Below, one piece after another: positions 16,526 through 25,272 of a stretch of DNA of 33,868 nucleotides (position 1 is its first letter; each line of letters begins with the position of its first letter). This DNA comes from CAIKAP01 sp964574605 (lineage in GTDB: Bacteria; Verrucomicrobiota; Verrucomicrobiia; Palsa-1439). The position numbers and the translations under genes are program-made. The notes under the pieces are model-generated. The model was not told the origin of the DNA and ran no database searches. It saw only the letters and a list, made by a program, of their open reading frames with translations. The stretch spans positions 1 through 33,868 of the forward strand of contig CAZNOK010000026.1 in NCBI GenBank assembly GCA_964574605.1, given 5' to 3'.

Positions 16526-18066
16526 TGATCAGAATATTCACAATGCTGGTTGTCGCGGCGGCATGTGCGATCGCTGAGACGCCGCGCCCCAACATCTTGA
16601 TCATCATGGCGGATGACATGGGCTTTGCCGATGTGGGATGCTACGGCGGTGAGATCGCCACCCCGAACCTCGACCGCCTGGCGGCGGACGGGTTGCGATT
16701 CACGCAGTTCTACAACACGTCGCGCTGCGCGCCGACGCGCGCGTCGTTGCTGACCGGACTGTATCCGCATCAGGCCGGCATTGGATGCGACACGAACGAC
16801 TTGAAGAAACCCGGTTACCGGGGATTTCTGAACGATTGCTGCGTCACGATTGCCGAGTGCCTGCGACCGTCGGGCTACCGCACTTTCATCAGTGGCAAGT
16901 GGCACGTCGGGATCGAACGCGAGCACTGGCCGTTGCGGCGCGGGTTTGACCGGTTCTACGGCAGCGAACACGGCGGCGGCCATCAGTTCCGCATGTTGCC
17001 GGGCCGGCATCTCATCCTCGACAACGAGATCATCCAACCCGGCCCGGATTGGTTCAGCACCACGGCATTCACGGACTACGCGGTCCGGTTCATTGACGAA
17101 GCGGTGGCGCTCAACAAACCGTTCTTCGGCTACGTGGCGTATTTCGCGCCGCATTATCCGTTGCAAGCGTTGCCGCAGGACATCCAACGTCACGTCGGTC
17201 GCTACAGCCAAGGCTGGGAGGCGTTGCGCGCCGCGCGTTATCAGCGTCAACTCGAACTGGGCATCATCCGCAGTAATTGGCCGCTCAGCCCGCCCGACCC
17301 GGACATTCCCGATTGGGCGAGCGTGAAAGACAAAAAGGAAATGGATCTCCGTATGGCGGTCTATGCGGCGATGGTGGATGAAATAGATCAAGGCGTTGGC
17401 CGCATCGTCGAGACGTTGCGCAAACATCAGGTTCTCGACAACACGCTGCTCATCTTCCTCTCCGACAACGGCGCGTGCCCGACCGGCGGCCCGTTGGGCG
17501 CGGCGGGAATGCGCGGGAGTAGTCAGCGCGCGGTCACCGGCACGGCGGATTCGTTCGTCACTTACGGCGCCGCATGGGCCAATGCCGGCAACACACCGTT
17601 CCGCCGGTACAAGGCGGAAGTTTATGAGGGCGGCATCGCTGCGCCGTTGATCGTTCACTGGCCGGCGCGCATCAAAGACCGTGGCGTGTTGCGGCATCAG
17701 GTCGGCCATGTGATTGATTTTTTGCCGACCTGTCTGGAGGTTGCGGGGGCAAAATACCCGACCGGCACGGTGGTTCCGCTGGAAGGACGGAGCTTGGTTC
17801 CGTCTTTCGATGACAAGCCGGTTGAACGCGAGGCGATGTTCTGGGAACACATGGGGCATCGCGCCGTGCGCATCGGCAAATGGAAATTGGTCGCGCCGCA
17901 CGGCGGAAAGTGGGAATTGTACGACATGGAAACCGACCGCACGGAAACACGCGATGTCGCCGCACGACATGCCGGCATCGTCGAGAAAATGAAAACCGCC
18001 TACGATCAATGGGCGCGCCGCTGCAACGTCGAGCCGTGGGACAAACTCAGGAAGAACAAGCGGTAG
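16522..18066 (+). CDS. Exported S1-family sulfatase (formylglycine type)
   Basis: This 514-residue protein has a Sec signal (MMIRIFTMLVVAAACAIAE). I chose the ATG at 16522, which overlaps the GH95 stop as ATGATG; the upstream in-frame ATG lies inside GH95 and precedes no signal peptide. The N-terminus has the metal-binding motif NILIIMADDMGFADVGCYGG, and C69 lies in RCAPTRASLLTG, the C-x-P-x-R motif converted to formylglycine by a maturase. GKWHVG and LSDNGACPTGG supply further active-site residues, and YEGGIAAPLIVHWPARI is typical of the C-terminal part. It would remove sulfate esters from the target glycan outside the cytoplasm. No formylglycine-generating or anaerobic maturase lies in the window. 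The S1 subfamily is not assigned. Confidence 0.96.
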   Translation: MMIRIFTMLVVAAACAIAETPRPNILIIMADDMGFADVGCYGGEIATPNLDRLAADGLRFTQFYNTSRCAPTRASLLTGLYPHQAGIGCDTNDLKKPGYRGFLNDCCVTIAECLRPSGYRTFISGKWHVGIEREHWPLRRGFDRFYGSEHGGGHQFRMLPGRHLILDNEIIQPGPDWFSTTAFTDYAVRFIDEAVALNKPFFGYVAYFAPHYPLQALPQDIQRHVGRYSQGWEALRAARYQRQLELGIIRSNWPLSPPDPDIPDWASVKDKKEMDLRMAVYAAMVDEIDQGVGRIVETLRKHQVLDNTLLIFLSDNGACPTGGPLGAAGMRGSSQRAVTGTADSFVTYGAAWANAGNTPFRRYKAEVYEGGIAAPLIVHWPARIKDRGVLRHQVGHVIDFLPTCLEVAGAKYPTGTVVPLEGRSLVPSFDDKPVEREAMFWEHMGHRAVRIGKWKLVAPHGGKWELYDMETDRTETRDVAARHAGIVEKMKTAYDQWARRCNVEPWDKLRKNKR

Positions 18067-18071
18067 TTTGT

Positions 18072-19376
18072 ATGAACCGACGCGATATGATCAAGACGGT
18101 GGGCTTGCTGGGAGCTGGTTGGCTCTTCGGCAGAAGTGCATCAGAAGGCGCATCGCCTTCGACTCACGATTTGTTCGAGCAATACGAGAGGCGTTTTGCC
18201 GAGGCGCGCTTGCGGATGCTGGACCGTGACCCGTCCGACCGAAAAAGCATTGCTCGCGTTGCCAAGGATTGTCTCGGCATCCGCGACAAATGGTTGCCGA
18301 AGATTCAGGCGGAGAAAGTGCGCGAGGCGACCTTCGACGGTGGACGTATCGAAATGTTGCGTTCGACATCGTGGCCGGGTGTTGTGGGCACAGCGCTCTT
18401 CTACGTTCCCGCCGGCGCGGGTGACAAGCCGCTGCCGTTGGTGGTTTTGTGTTGCGGTCACGGCAAAGGCGGCAAGCTGAGTGACGGCTATCAGCGCATG
18501 GCGCGTCACGTGACGCGGTGCGGCGCGATGGTCTTGTGCCCCGACAACCTCGGTCAGGGCGAGCGCGCCGCGATGGGCCACAACGATTGTGTCAAACCGT
18601 TTGCGTGCGGCACGAGCGTGCAAGGCTTGATTGTCATGGAAACGCTCGGCTGGGTCGCGTGGGCGCTGAAGCAACCGCGCGTTGACCCGCGCCGCCTCGC
18701 GGCCATCGGCAACTCCGGCGGCGGCACGCTTACGGTTTTTCTGGCGGCGTTGTGCCCGGAACTGGCGGCGCTTTCGTCCTCCGGTTATCCGAGCACGTTC
18801 GATTTCGTGGCGCGCAAGGAAAAAAAACACTGTCACTGCAACATCCTGCCCGGTGTCGTCGGTCAGTTGGAGATGTGGCATTTGCTGGGCAGCTTTGCGC
18901 CGCGGCCATTGTTCATCTTTCAAGGCGACGGCGATCCGCTGTTTCCGCCGGACCTGTTTTATCACACGGCACGCAAGGTGCGGCAGGTCTATCGCGCGCA
19001 GAACGCCGAGAAAGCATTCGAGGCCCGCGTCATGACCGGCGGCCATTCGTGGGATCCGCCGCGCAACGTGCTGCTCGGCCAGTTCCTCGCCCGGCGATTC
19101 GCCCTGAATCGCCCAGTGCCACGCGAGAACGAGAACGAACAACTGCTTGCCGAGAAAGAATGTTGCTTTGAGTCTTGGCCGTCGGACGCCCTGACGACCG
19201 ATGCGTTGGCCGAGCAACTCACGGGTCGTAAAGTGCCTGATAATGTGCGGCTCTGGGATGTTTTCCCGCCATCGGTTCCCAGTGGCGTCCCGCTGGAAGA
19301 CATTACAAAGCGCGGTTCCACACGCCAGATTTTAGCTCAATTCGAGGCATTTCTCCGGCGTCCGAAAGGTGAGTAA
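18072..19376 (+). CDS. Tat-exported alpha/beta hydrolase (acetyl-xylan-esterase-like)
   Basis: This 434-residue protein has a twin-arginine signal (NRRDMIKTVGLLGAGWLFG). I chose the ATG at 18072 because the Tat signal begins there, 5 bases after the sulfatase stop. The body is an alpha/beta hydrolase: PLPLVVLCCGHGKGGK near the oxyanion region, LCPDNLGQGER, nucleophile S215 in IGNSGGG, D288 in QGDGDPLFPP and H325 in TGGHSWD form a plausible triad. A roughly 100-residue C-terminal extension follows the hydrolase core. Related exported PVC proteins are annotated as acetyl xylan esterases or dienelactone-hydrolase-like. Deacylation of the glycan is the likely role. An A8 run at 18830-18837 lies within the gene, and the frame is intact. 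Confidence 0.9.
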   Translation: MNRRDMIKTVGLLGAGWLFGRSASEGASPSTHDLFEQYERRFAEARLRMLDRDPSDRKSIARVAKDCLGIRDKWLPKIQAEKVREATFDGGRIEMLRSTSWPGVVGTALFYVPAGAGDKPLPLVVLCCGHGKGGKLSDGYQRMARHVTRCGAMVLCPDNLGQGERAAMGHNDCVKPFACGTSVQGLIVMETLGWVAWALKQPRVDPRRLAAIGNSGGGTLTVFLAALCPELAALSSSGYPSTFDFVARKEKKHCHCNILPGVVGQLEMWHLLGSFAPRPLFIFQGDGDPLFPPDLFYHTARKVRQVYRAQNAEKAFEARVMTGGHSWDPPRNVLLGQFLARRFALNRPVPRENENEQLLAEKECCFESWPSDALTTDALAEQLTGRKVPDNVRLWDVFPPSVPSGVPLEDITKRGSTRQILAQFEAFLRRPKGE

Positions 19377-19406
19377 CACACGAGAGTTTTCTGATAGAAA
19401 TAGATT

Positions 19407-20780
19407 ATGCAACGAAGACAATTCCTTCAACTAGGCGGCATTGGCGCCGCGGTTACTGTGGATAACTTATTGTTCGGGTCGCGCACCGAGGCGGATCCGA
19501 AGCCCGGTACTGTGCGCGAGCCGGCGCGTGATCTGCCGGTTGTGGACACAGCGGATGTGATTGTGTGCGGTGCCGGGCCGGCTGGCGTGGCGGCTGCCAT
19601 TGCTGCTGGCTGCAAAGGCGCAAAGACGATCCTGCTTGAAACGCACGGCTGTCTCGGCGGCATCTGGACCTCCGGCGCGTTGACTTGGCTTCTCGACTAC
19701 ACGAACAAGGCCGGTTTGATGAAGGAGATCGTCGAGAGCATGAACGCCCGCGGCGCCCGCGGCTTGACGAAGAAAGGCACCGGCACCAACGCCTTTGACA
19801 CGGAAGTGATGAAGTTGTTCTTGGAGGAGTTGTGCGAGAAGGCTGGCGTCCGGATCCAGCTTCACACACGGGTGTGCGCGGCGCTGAAGGACTCCGCCAA
19901 TCGGCTTTCGCATGTCGCCACCGAGTCCAAGTCCGGCCGCGAAGCTTTTGCCGGCAAGGTTTTCATTGATTGCACCGGTGATGGCGATTTGGGCGCACAA
20001 GCCGGTTGCGGCTGGGACATGGGCTATCGCCAGAGCGGCCTGACGCAACCGATGAGCATGATTGCGTTGGTTGCGGGCATCACGACAGCCGAGACCAACC
20101 AGTTCGTTCGCACGGAAGATGTGCCATCGAAAGACAGCAAAGCCAATCTGCGCGCCGAGATCAAACGCGGCGGGCATCTCTCCTCGTACAGCGGGCCGTC
20201 CATGTTCCCGGTGCGCGACGGCCTCTACATCACCATGATCAACGAGGAGCACGGTTACAAAGCCGATAACATCCGACATCTGACGGCGGCCACGCTCCAT
20301 GCGCGCAAGGAATTGCACAAGATGATTGATGGACTGCGCGCGCTGGGCGGTCCGTGGAAGAATATCTATCTTGTGGCAACCGCTGAACAGATTGGCGTGC
20401 GCGAGGGACGGCGCATCCGCGGGCTTTACACCGTCACTGCCGACGATTTGCGCGAAGGGCGCCAGCACAAGGACGCAATCTGTCGGGCGACATTCGGCAT
20501 AGACGTTCATTCCATTCATCCTGTGGAGGGGAACAAGGCCATTGAGAAGATCTCATTTCGCGCCAAGCCCTACGACATCCCGTTGCGCGCGTTGATCGCC
20601 AAGGACGTGCAGGGATTGATGATGGCAGGCCGTTGCATCAGCGGCGATTTCATTGCCCATTCCAGCTACCGAGTCACCGGCAACGCCGTGGCGATGGGCG
20701 AGGCGGCCGGCAAGGTAGCCGCGCTGGCCGCGCAAACCAACCGCTTGCCGCAAGCGGTGAATGTTTCCGAGATCACCTGA
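19407..20780 (+). CDS. Tat-exported FAD-dependent oxidoreductase (FAD_oxidored family)
   Basis: This 457-residue protein begins with a twin-arginine signal (MQRRQFLQLGGIGAA). Residues 50-60 hold the Rossmann FAD motif ADVIVCGAGPAG. It is followed by LLETHGCLGGIWTSGAL, the usual dinucleotide-fold extension of PF12831 proteins, and later FIDCTGDGDLGAQAG and a C-terminal GNAVAMGEAAGKVAALAA segment that closes the FAD site. These proteins are common in PVC glycan clusters, but substrates are mostly unknown. Oxidation of a sugar hydroxyl or of a released sugar is plausible, and flavin export by the Tat route fits a folded cofactor-bearing enzyme. The gap to the previous gene is 30 bases with only a weak ribosome site. 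Confidence 0.92.
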   Translation: MQRRQFLQLGGIGAAVTVDNLLFGSRTEADPKPGTVREPARDLPVVDTADVIVCGAGPAGVAAAIAAGCKGAKTILLETHGCLGGIWTSGALTWLLDYTNKAGLMKEIVESMNARGARGLTKKGTGTNAFDTEVMKLFLEELCEKAGVRIQLHTRVCAALKDSANRLSHVATESKSGREAFAGKVFIDCTGDGDLGAQAGCGWDMGYRQSGLTQPMSMIALVAGITTAETNQFVRTEDVPSKDSKANLRAEIKRGGHLSSYSGPSMFPVRDGLYITMINEEHGYKADNIRHLTAATLHARKELHKMIDGLRALGGPWKNIYLVATAEQIGVREGRRIRGLYTVTADDLREGRQHKDAICRATFGIDVHSIHPVEGNKAIEKISFRAKPYDIPLRALIAKDVQGLMMAGRCISGDFIAHSSYRVTGNAVAMGEAAGKVAALAAQTNRLPQAVNVSEIT

Positions 20781-20781
20781 G

Positions 20782-22413
20782 ATGAGAATCCATTTCCTCC
20801 AGCAAACAGGTGTTGTGGCCGCGTTTATTGTCCTCTGCGTAACAAGCCGCGCCGCTGATGGGCCGCTGGCGATTCCGACGTTTCATTGTCTTGGCCTGTA
20901 CTGGTCGCCGCCGGGCGGAGCGCCGGGCAAGGAAGTCCAAGTGCGTTATCGCCGGCTAGGCACATCGGAATGGAAGGAAGGTTTGCCGATGCGCTACAAC
21001 CCGATTCCCAAGACCGACGAAGACCTCACCGATTATCGCGGCAGCATCGTGCATCTCACGCCTGGCACAACCTACGAAGTCAAGCTGACCTTCGCCGGCA
21101 CGACCACCAACCTGACTGCGACAACGTGGAGTGAGCGTTTCCCTGAAGGCAAGACAGTCCGCGTGGAGAATCGCAACACGCCGTTGGTCATCAGCGAGTC
21201 TGGTACGCCGTCGGCGTGGCGCGTGTATGATGGCCGGGGCGTGACGATTGACGTGCGCCACCAGCACGACTCCTGCATCACGATTAACGCTTCTTACGTG
21301 ATCCTTCGCGGGTTTACGCTTAAAGGCGCCGGTGCTGCCGTCAAGACACGACGCGGTGTTATTGGCGCCATCCTGATCGAAGACGGCCATGACATCGTCA
21401 TTGAGGCGTGCGATGTCTCCGATTGGGGACGGCTCGATCCGAAGACCGGGTTTGGCTGCAATGTGGATTCCGCGATTCTCTCTCGCAGCGCCAACGTGAA
21501 ACGACTCATCGTGCAGCGTTGCAAGCTGCATCATCCGACTTACGACGGCAGCACGTGGTATGAGCCGGTCTATCCCACGCACACGATGGGGCCGCAATAC
21601 ATCTCGCTGTTCAACACCGCCGGCAACCACGTCATCCGCTACAACGAGTGTTACTCCGACTTGGAGCACATGTGCAACGACGGCATCGGCGGCGGCAGCA
21701 ACGGCAGCTACCGCGGTTCGCCGGGACACGACTCCGACATCTACGGCAACATCGTCAGCCATTGCTGGGACGACGGCTTGGAGGTCGAGGGCGGCAACCG
21801 CAACGTCCGCGTCTGGGGCAACTACATCACACAGAGCTTTCAGATGATCGGCAACGCGGCGACTTCCATCGGCCCGCTCTACCTCTGGCGCAATGTCGTC
21901 ACGCACAGCCAGAAGCGGCCCAACGACGGCGGCGGGAACTTCCTGAAAATGGGTTACGCCGGCAGCGAGGACTGGATGACCGGCCACCAATACATCTTCC
22001 ACAACACGCTCTTTCATTCTGATGAATGGCTGCCCGTCGGCGGTTTTGGGGGCAACCGCATCGTCAAGCACACCGTTTCACGGAACAACATCCTTCACGT
22101 CCGCGAAGCGAAAAACTACAGCGTCACCTGTGCGCCGCAGAACACCGACAACGATTTTGACTGCGATCTTGTCAACGGACAAGTCCCGTCAGGGCACGAA
22201 GCCCACGGTGTCCGCGGCGAGCCGGTCTACGCGCCGGGTTCCGGTTTTGTTCCGGCAACGAAGACGGGACGTTTTCAACTCGCCCCGAATAGCCCCGGCG
22301 CCGGCGACGGGCAGCCGATTCCGAATTTCAACGACAGCAAAGCGCCCGACATTGGTGCTCATCAACGCGGCGCACCGCCCATTCAATACGGAGTCAACGC
22401 GAACCAACCATGA
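20782..22413 (+). CDS. Exported parallel beta-helix protein with N-terminal fibronectin-III-like domain
   Basis: This 543-residue protein has a Sec signal (MRIHFLQQTGVVAAFIVLCVTSRAAD). Its ATG at 20782 begins one base after the preceding stop. Residues about 30-120 resemble a fibronectin type III domain (LGLYWSPPGGAPGKEVQVRYRR, split by a loop, and HLTPGTTYEVKLTF). Residues about 125-520 are a right-handed beta-helix with typical rungs: ASYVILRGFTLKGAG, DIVIEACDVSDWGRL, NHVIRYNECYSDL, DSDIYGNIVSHCWDDGLEVE and VRVWGNYITQS. The family includes lyases, glycosidases and binding proteins, and I see no decisive catalytic residue. It differs from the two GH141-like paralogues upstream in lacking their N-terminal signature. 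The end overlaps the MFS gene start (ATGATG). Confidence 0.87.
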   Translation: MRIHFLQQTGVVAAFIVLCVTSRAADGPLAIPTFHCLGLYWSPPGGAPGKEVQVRYRRLGTSEWKEGLPMRYNPIPKTDEDLTDYRGSIVHLTPGTTYEVKLTFAGTTTNLTATTWSERFPEGKTVRVENRNTPLVISESGTPSAWRVYDGRGVTIDVRHQHDSCITINASYVILRGFTLKGAGAAVKTRRGVIGAILIEDGHDIVIEACDVSDWGRLDPKTGFGCNVDSAILSRSANVKRLIVQRCKLHHPTYDGSTWYEPVYPTHTMGPQYISLFNTAGNHVIRYNECYSDLEHMCNDGIGGGSNGSYRGSPGHDSDIYGNIVSHCWDDGLEVEGGNRNVRVWGNYITQSFQMIGNAATSIGPLYLWRNVVTHSQKRPNDGGGNFLKMGYAGSEDWMTGHQYIFHNTLFHSDEWLPVGGFGGNRIVKHTVSRNNILHVREAKNYSVTCAPQNTDNDFDCDLVNGQVPSGHEAHGVRGEPVYAPGSGFVPATKTGRFQLAPNSPGAGDGQPIPNFNDSKAPDIGAHQRGAPPIQYGVNANQP

Positions 22414-23675
22414 TGCGATTGAAACGATTACGCTGGCTGATTTTGGGACTGCTGTTTCTCTCGACTGTCATCAACTATCTTGATCGGCAGGCGTTGTCGG
22501 TGTTGCTGCCGACGTTGCGGACGGACCTCGGCCTGACCAGCACGGACTACGGCACCATCACAATGGTGTTCATGCTCGCCTACACGGTCGCCCAACTCGG
22601 CGCGGGCATGGTGATTGACAAAATCGGCACGCGTCTCAGTTTCGCTTACTTCATTGTGTGTTGGTCGGTCTCGGCGCTGGCGCACGCCTTTGTGCGCGGC
22701 GCAATGGGCCTCGGCGTTTTTCGTTGTCTGCTCGCGCTGAGCGAGGCGGGCAACTGGCCCGCTGGGACCAAGGTCGTGGCGCGCTGGTTTCCACCGCAGC
22801 GCCGCGGGATGGGGATGGCTGTGTTCGACAGCGGCGCAGCCCTCGGCGCGGTGTTGGCTCCGCCGCTTGTCGCGCTGCTCGCGACAAAGTTCGGTTGGCG
22901 GGCTGCGTTTGCCGGGACGGCAGTGCTTGGATTCGCGTGGCTGATTGCTTGGTTGAAGATTTACAACGAGCCGGAGAGACATCGTTGGTTGTCGGACGAA
23001 GACCGCGCGACGGTGTTGGCGGAGGTCGGACCGGTTCCGAAACAGAGCAACACGTTTGGCGCAGCGTTGCGCGGCATCATCGGTGCGCGAACCGTCTGGG
23101 GGATGCTGGTGACGCGGATGTTGGCGACACCGGTCTGGTGGTTTTATGTGTTCTGGCTGCCGGATTATTTGAGCAAGGCGCGCGGGTTCTCGCTGAAGGA
23201 CATCGGGTTCTACGGTTGGATTCCCTATCTGACGGTGGACTTCGGCAAGATCGCCGGCGGCGCTCTGTCTGACCGGTTGCTGGCGCGCGGTTTGGGGTCT
23301 GCGTTTGCGCGCAAGAGCGTCATGGTGTGCGGCGGACTGATGATGAGCGCCGGGTTGATGGTGGTCGGCGCGCCGACGCCCGCGGCGGCCATCGCGTGGG
23401 TCTGCGTGGCGACATTCGGCTTCGGGATGTGGAGCGCGAACATTTACGCCTTGCACGCTGACATTTTCCCGTCGCAAACTCTGGCCACGGCGGTCGGATT
23501 CACCGGCATGGGGTCGAGTCTGGGCGGCGCGGCGTTCACGTATGCCGCGGGGCTGATCGTGGACAAGGCCGGGTACGCGCCGGTGTTCTGGACGATTGGC
23601 ATCATTCCGTTGCTGGCGTGCGTGACGCTGGTGTTCTGTGTTGGCCGCCTCAAAACAGAAAGTGTGAACAAATGA
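22410..23675 (+). CDS. MFS transporter, anion:cation symporter family (ExuT-like hexuronate carrier)
   Basis: This 421-residue inner-membrane protein has about twelve hydrophobic segments and no signal peptide. The first helix ends in VINYLDRQALSVLLPTLR, the signature of the ACS subfamily that includes ExuT (hexuronates) and related galactonate carriers. SEAGNWPAGTKVVARWFPPQRRGMGMAVFDSG carries the loop motif between helices 4 and 5, given here as two overlapping blocks. It would import uronate or aldonate with protons. Its position immediately before two SDR dehydrogenases supports a sugar-acid substrate. The start and stop overlap the genes on each side (ATGA), so this is a tight translational unit. 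Confidence 0.93.
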   Translation: MMRLKRLRWLILGLLFLSTVINYLDRQALSVLLPTLRTDLGLTSTDYGTITMVFMLAYTVAQLGAGMVIDKIGTRLSFAYFIVCWSVSALAHAFVRGAMGLGVFRCLLALSEAGNWPAGTKVVARWFPPQRRGMGMAVFDSGAALGAVLAPPLVALLATKFGWRAAFAGTAVLGFAWLIAWLKIYNEPERHRWLSDEDRATVLAEVGPVPKQSNTFGAALRGIIGARTVWGMLVTRMLATPVWWFYVFWLPDYLSKARGFSLKDIGFYGWIPYLTVDFGKIAGGALSDRLLARGLGSAFARKSVMVCGGLMMSAGLMVVGAPTPAAAIAWVCVATFGFGMWSANIYALHADIFPSQTLATAVGFTGMGSSLGGAAFTYAAGLIVDKAGYAPVFWTIGIIPLLACVTLVFCVGRLKTESVNK

Positions 23676-24523
23676 ACAAGACTTTTTTCACGGATAAAAC
23701 CGCCGTGGTGACCGGCGCCGGTGGAACACTCTGCTCCGTCGTCGCCGTTGAACTGGCACGGCTTGGCGCGAAAGTCGCCTTGCTCGGTCGCACGATGTCG
23801 AAACTGGAACCGGTCGCGGCGAAGATTCGCGCTGCCGGTGGCACGGCGTTGCCGCTGAGTGTGGATGTGACCAATTCAGCCACGGTCGAAACCGCTCGCC
23901 AGCGCATCGCGGGGGGATTGGGACCATGCGCATTTTTGGTGAACGGTGCCGGCGGCAACCGCAACGATGCCGTGACGACCACCACGGAGTTCCAACCTGC
24001 CGAGATCAGCGAGAGTCGCCCGCCAGAGATGCGTGGTTTTTTCAACCTAGACCCGAACCGCATGCTCGATGTCATCACGCTCAACACCATCGGCACGCTC
24101 ATTCCATGTCAGGTGTTCGGGCGTGAGATGGCGCAACAGGGCAGGGGAGCCATTGTGAACTTTGCGTCCATGAACAGCTACCGTCCGCTCACGAAGAACC
24201 TCGCCTACTCACTCTCCAAGGCTGGCGTCGTCAACTTCACGCAATGGCTCGCGACATATCTTGCGCCTGCCGGCATTCGCGTCAACGCCGTGGCGCCCGG
24301 GTTCTTCGCCAACGAACGCAGCCGAAAGATTCTCATGACCGAGGACGGTGGCTTGACCGCGCGCGGCCAGAACGTGATGGCGCACACGCCGATGAAACGT
24401 TTCGGCGAAGCGCCCGACCTGCTCGGTGCCGTCTGTTGGCTGCTCGATGATGAGCGCGCGGCGTTTGTCACCGGGATTACCGTGGCCGTGGACGGCGGTT
24501 TCTCCGCATCATCAGGAGTCTAG
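23672..24523 (+). CDS. SDR oxidoreductase, fructuronate reductase / D-mannonate oxidoreductase-like
   Basis: This 283-residue cytoplasmic short-chain dehydrogenase starts at the ATG at 23672, overlapping the MFS stop (ATGA). The cofactor loop is TGAGGTLC (residues 14-21), the NAG-type motif is NGAGGN, and the catalytic residues are S166, Y179 and K183 (YSLSK). The insertion ISESRPPEMRGFFNLDPNR followed by VITLNTIGTLIPCQVFG resembles the YjmF/UxuB-like SDR fructuronate reductases of Firmicutes. This would convert fructuronate to mannonate in hexuronate catabolism. No uronate isomerase (UxaC) or mannonate dehydratase (UxuA) is in the window, so the pathway would have to be completed elsewhere. 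Another sugar-acid dehydrogenase is possible. Confidence 0.88.
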   Translation: MNKTFFTDKTAVVTGAGGTLCSVVAVELARLGAKVALLGRTMSKLEPVAAKIRAAGGTALPLSVDVTNSATVETARQRIAGGLGPCAFLVNGAGGNRNDAVTTTTEFQPAEISESRPPEMRGFFNLDPNRMLDVITLNTIGTLIPCQVFGREMAQQGRGAIVNFASMNSYRPLTKNLAYSLSKAGVVNFTQWLATYLAPAGIRVNAVAPGFFANERSRKILMTEDGGLTARGQNVMAHTPMKRFGEAPDLLGAVCWLLDDERAAFVTGITVAVDGGFSASSGV

Positions 24524-24528
24524 CAACC

Positions 24529-25272
24529 ATGAGCATTTCCAAATTGTTTGATCTGACGGGCCGCACGGCGCTCGTGACCGGTTCGTCGCGCGGCATCGGG
24601 CGCGCCATCGCGGTCGGCTTGGCCGAATACGGCGCGAAGGTGGCTGTGCACGGAACCAAACCGGGCAAGGCGCTCGATGAGGCGCTGGCCAGTGTGCCGC
24701 GCAGCATCGCCGTGACCGGCGACTTGAGCGATCCCGATGTTCCCGCGCGGCTTGTTGCGGAAGTGAAGCCCGACATTCTTGTCGCCAACGCTTCGATTCA
24801 GATTCGCAAACCGTGGGCGGAGGTGACGCAAGCGGAAGCCGAGCAGCAGATGCAGGTGAACTTTCATTCGACGGTGCGCATGATTCAAGCCGCCGTGCCG
24901 GCGATGCGCGCGAAGAAGTGGGGACGCATCCTGACCATTGGCAGCGTTCAACAGCAACGTCCGCATCCGGACATGATCGTGTATGCCGCCAGCAAATCGG
25001 CGCTGGAGAATCTCGTCCGCAACCTCGCCAAGCAACTTGGTTCCGACGGCATCACCATCAACAACCTCGCGCCGGGCGTCATCCTGACCGACCGCAATGT
25101 CGCTGTGCTCGCCAATGAAGATTACGCGGCCCGCGTGCGCGACATGGTGCCGTTGCGTTTCTTCGGCGCACCGGAAGACTGCGTGGGCGCGGCGTTGCTG
25201 CTGTGCTCCGATGCCGGTCGGTACATCACCGGCGCGGACTTGGTCGTGGATGGGGGGATGGGGTTGCCATGA
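24529..25272 (+). CDS. SDR oxidoreductase, KduD / gluconate-dehydrogenase-like
   Basis: This 247-residue cytoplasmic SDR has the classical layout: LVTGSSRGIGRAIAVGLAE (T17-G25 cofactor loop), NASIQIRKPWAEV, S139, Y152 and K156 (YAASK), and a C-terminal ITGADLVVDGGMG. Overall it resembles 2-deoxy-D-gluconate 3-dehydrogenase (KduD) and gluconate 5-dehydrogenase. With the preceding SDR and the ExuT-like carrier, a role in oxidising or reducing a sugar acid or keto-deoxy acid fits. L-fucose or L-fuconate oxidation, known for some SDRs of this group, is an alternative because a GH95 enzyme lies in the same operon. The start lies 5 bases after the previous stop. Confidence 0.92.
   Translation: MSISKLFDLTGRTALVTGSSRGIGRAIAVGLAEYGAKVAVHGTKPGKALDEALASVPRSIAVTGDLSDPDVPARLVAEVKPDILVANASIQIRKPWAEVTQAEAEQQMQVNFHSTVRMIQAAVPAMRAKKWGRILTIGSVQQQRPHPDMIVYAASKSALENLVRNLAKQLGSDGITINNLAPGVILTDRNVAVLANEDYAARVRDMVPLRFFGAPEDCVGAALLLCSDAGRYITGADLVVDGGMGLP

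Noticed and set aside
16123..18009. 628-codon minus-strand open frame
   Set aside because: It is opposite the GH95 and sulfatase genes, has no signal or domain, and its composition mirrors their codon use.
18830..18837. A8 run as a programmed slippage site
   Set aside because: The frame reads through to a complete hydrolase with its Asp and His downstream, and no stop-proximal signal accompanies the run.
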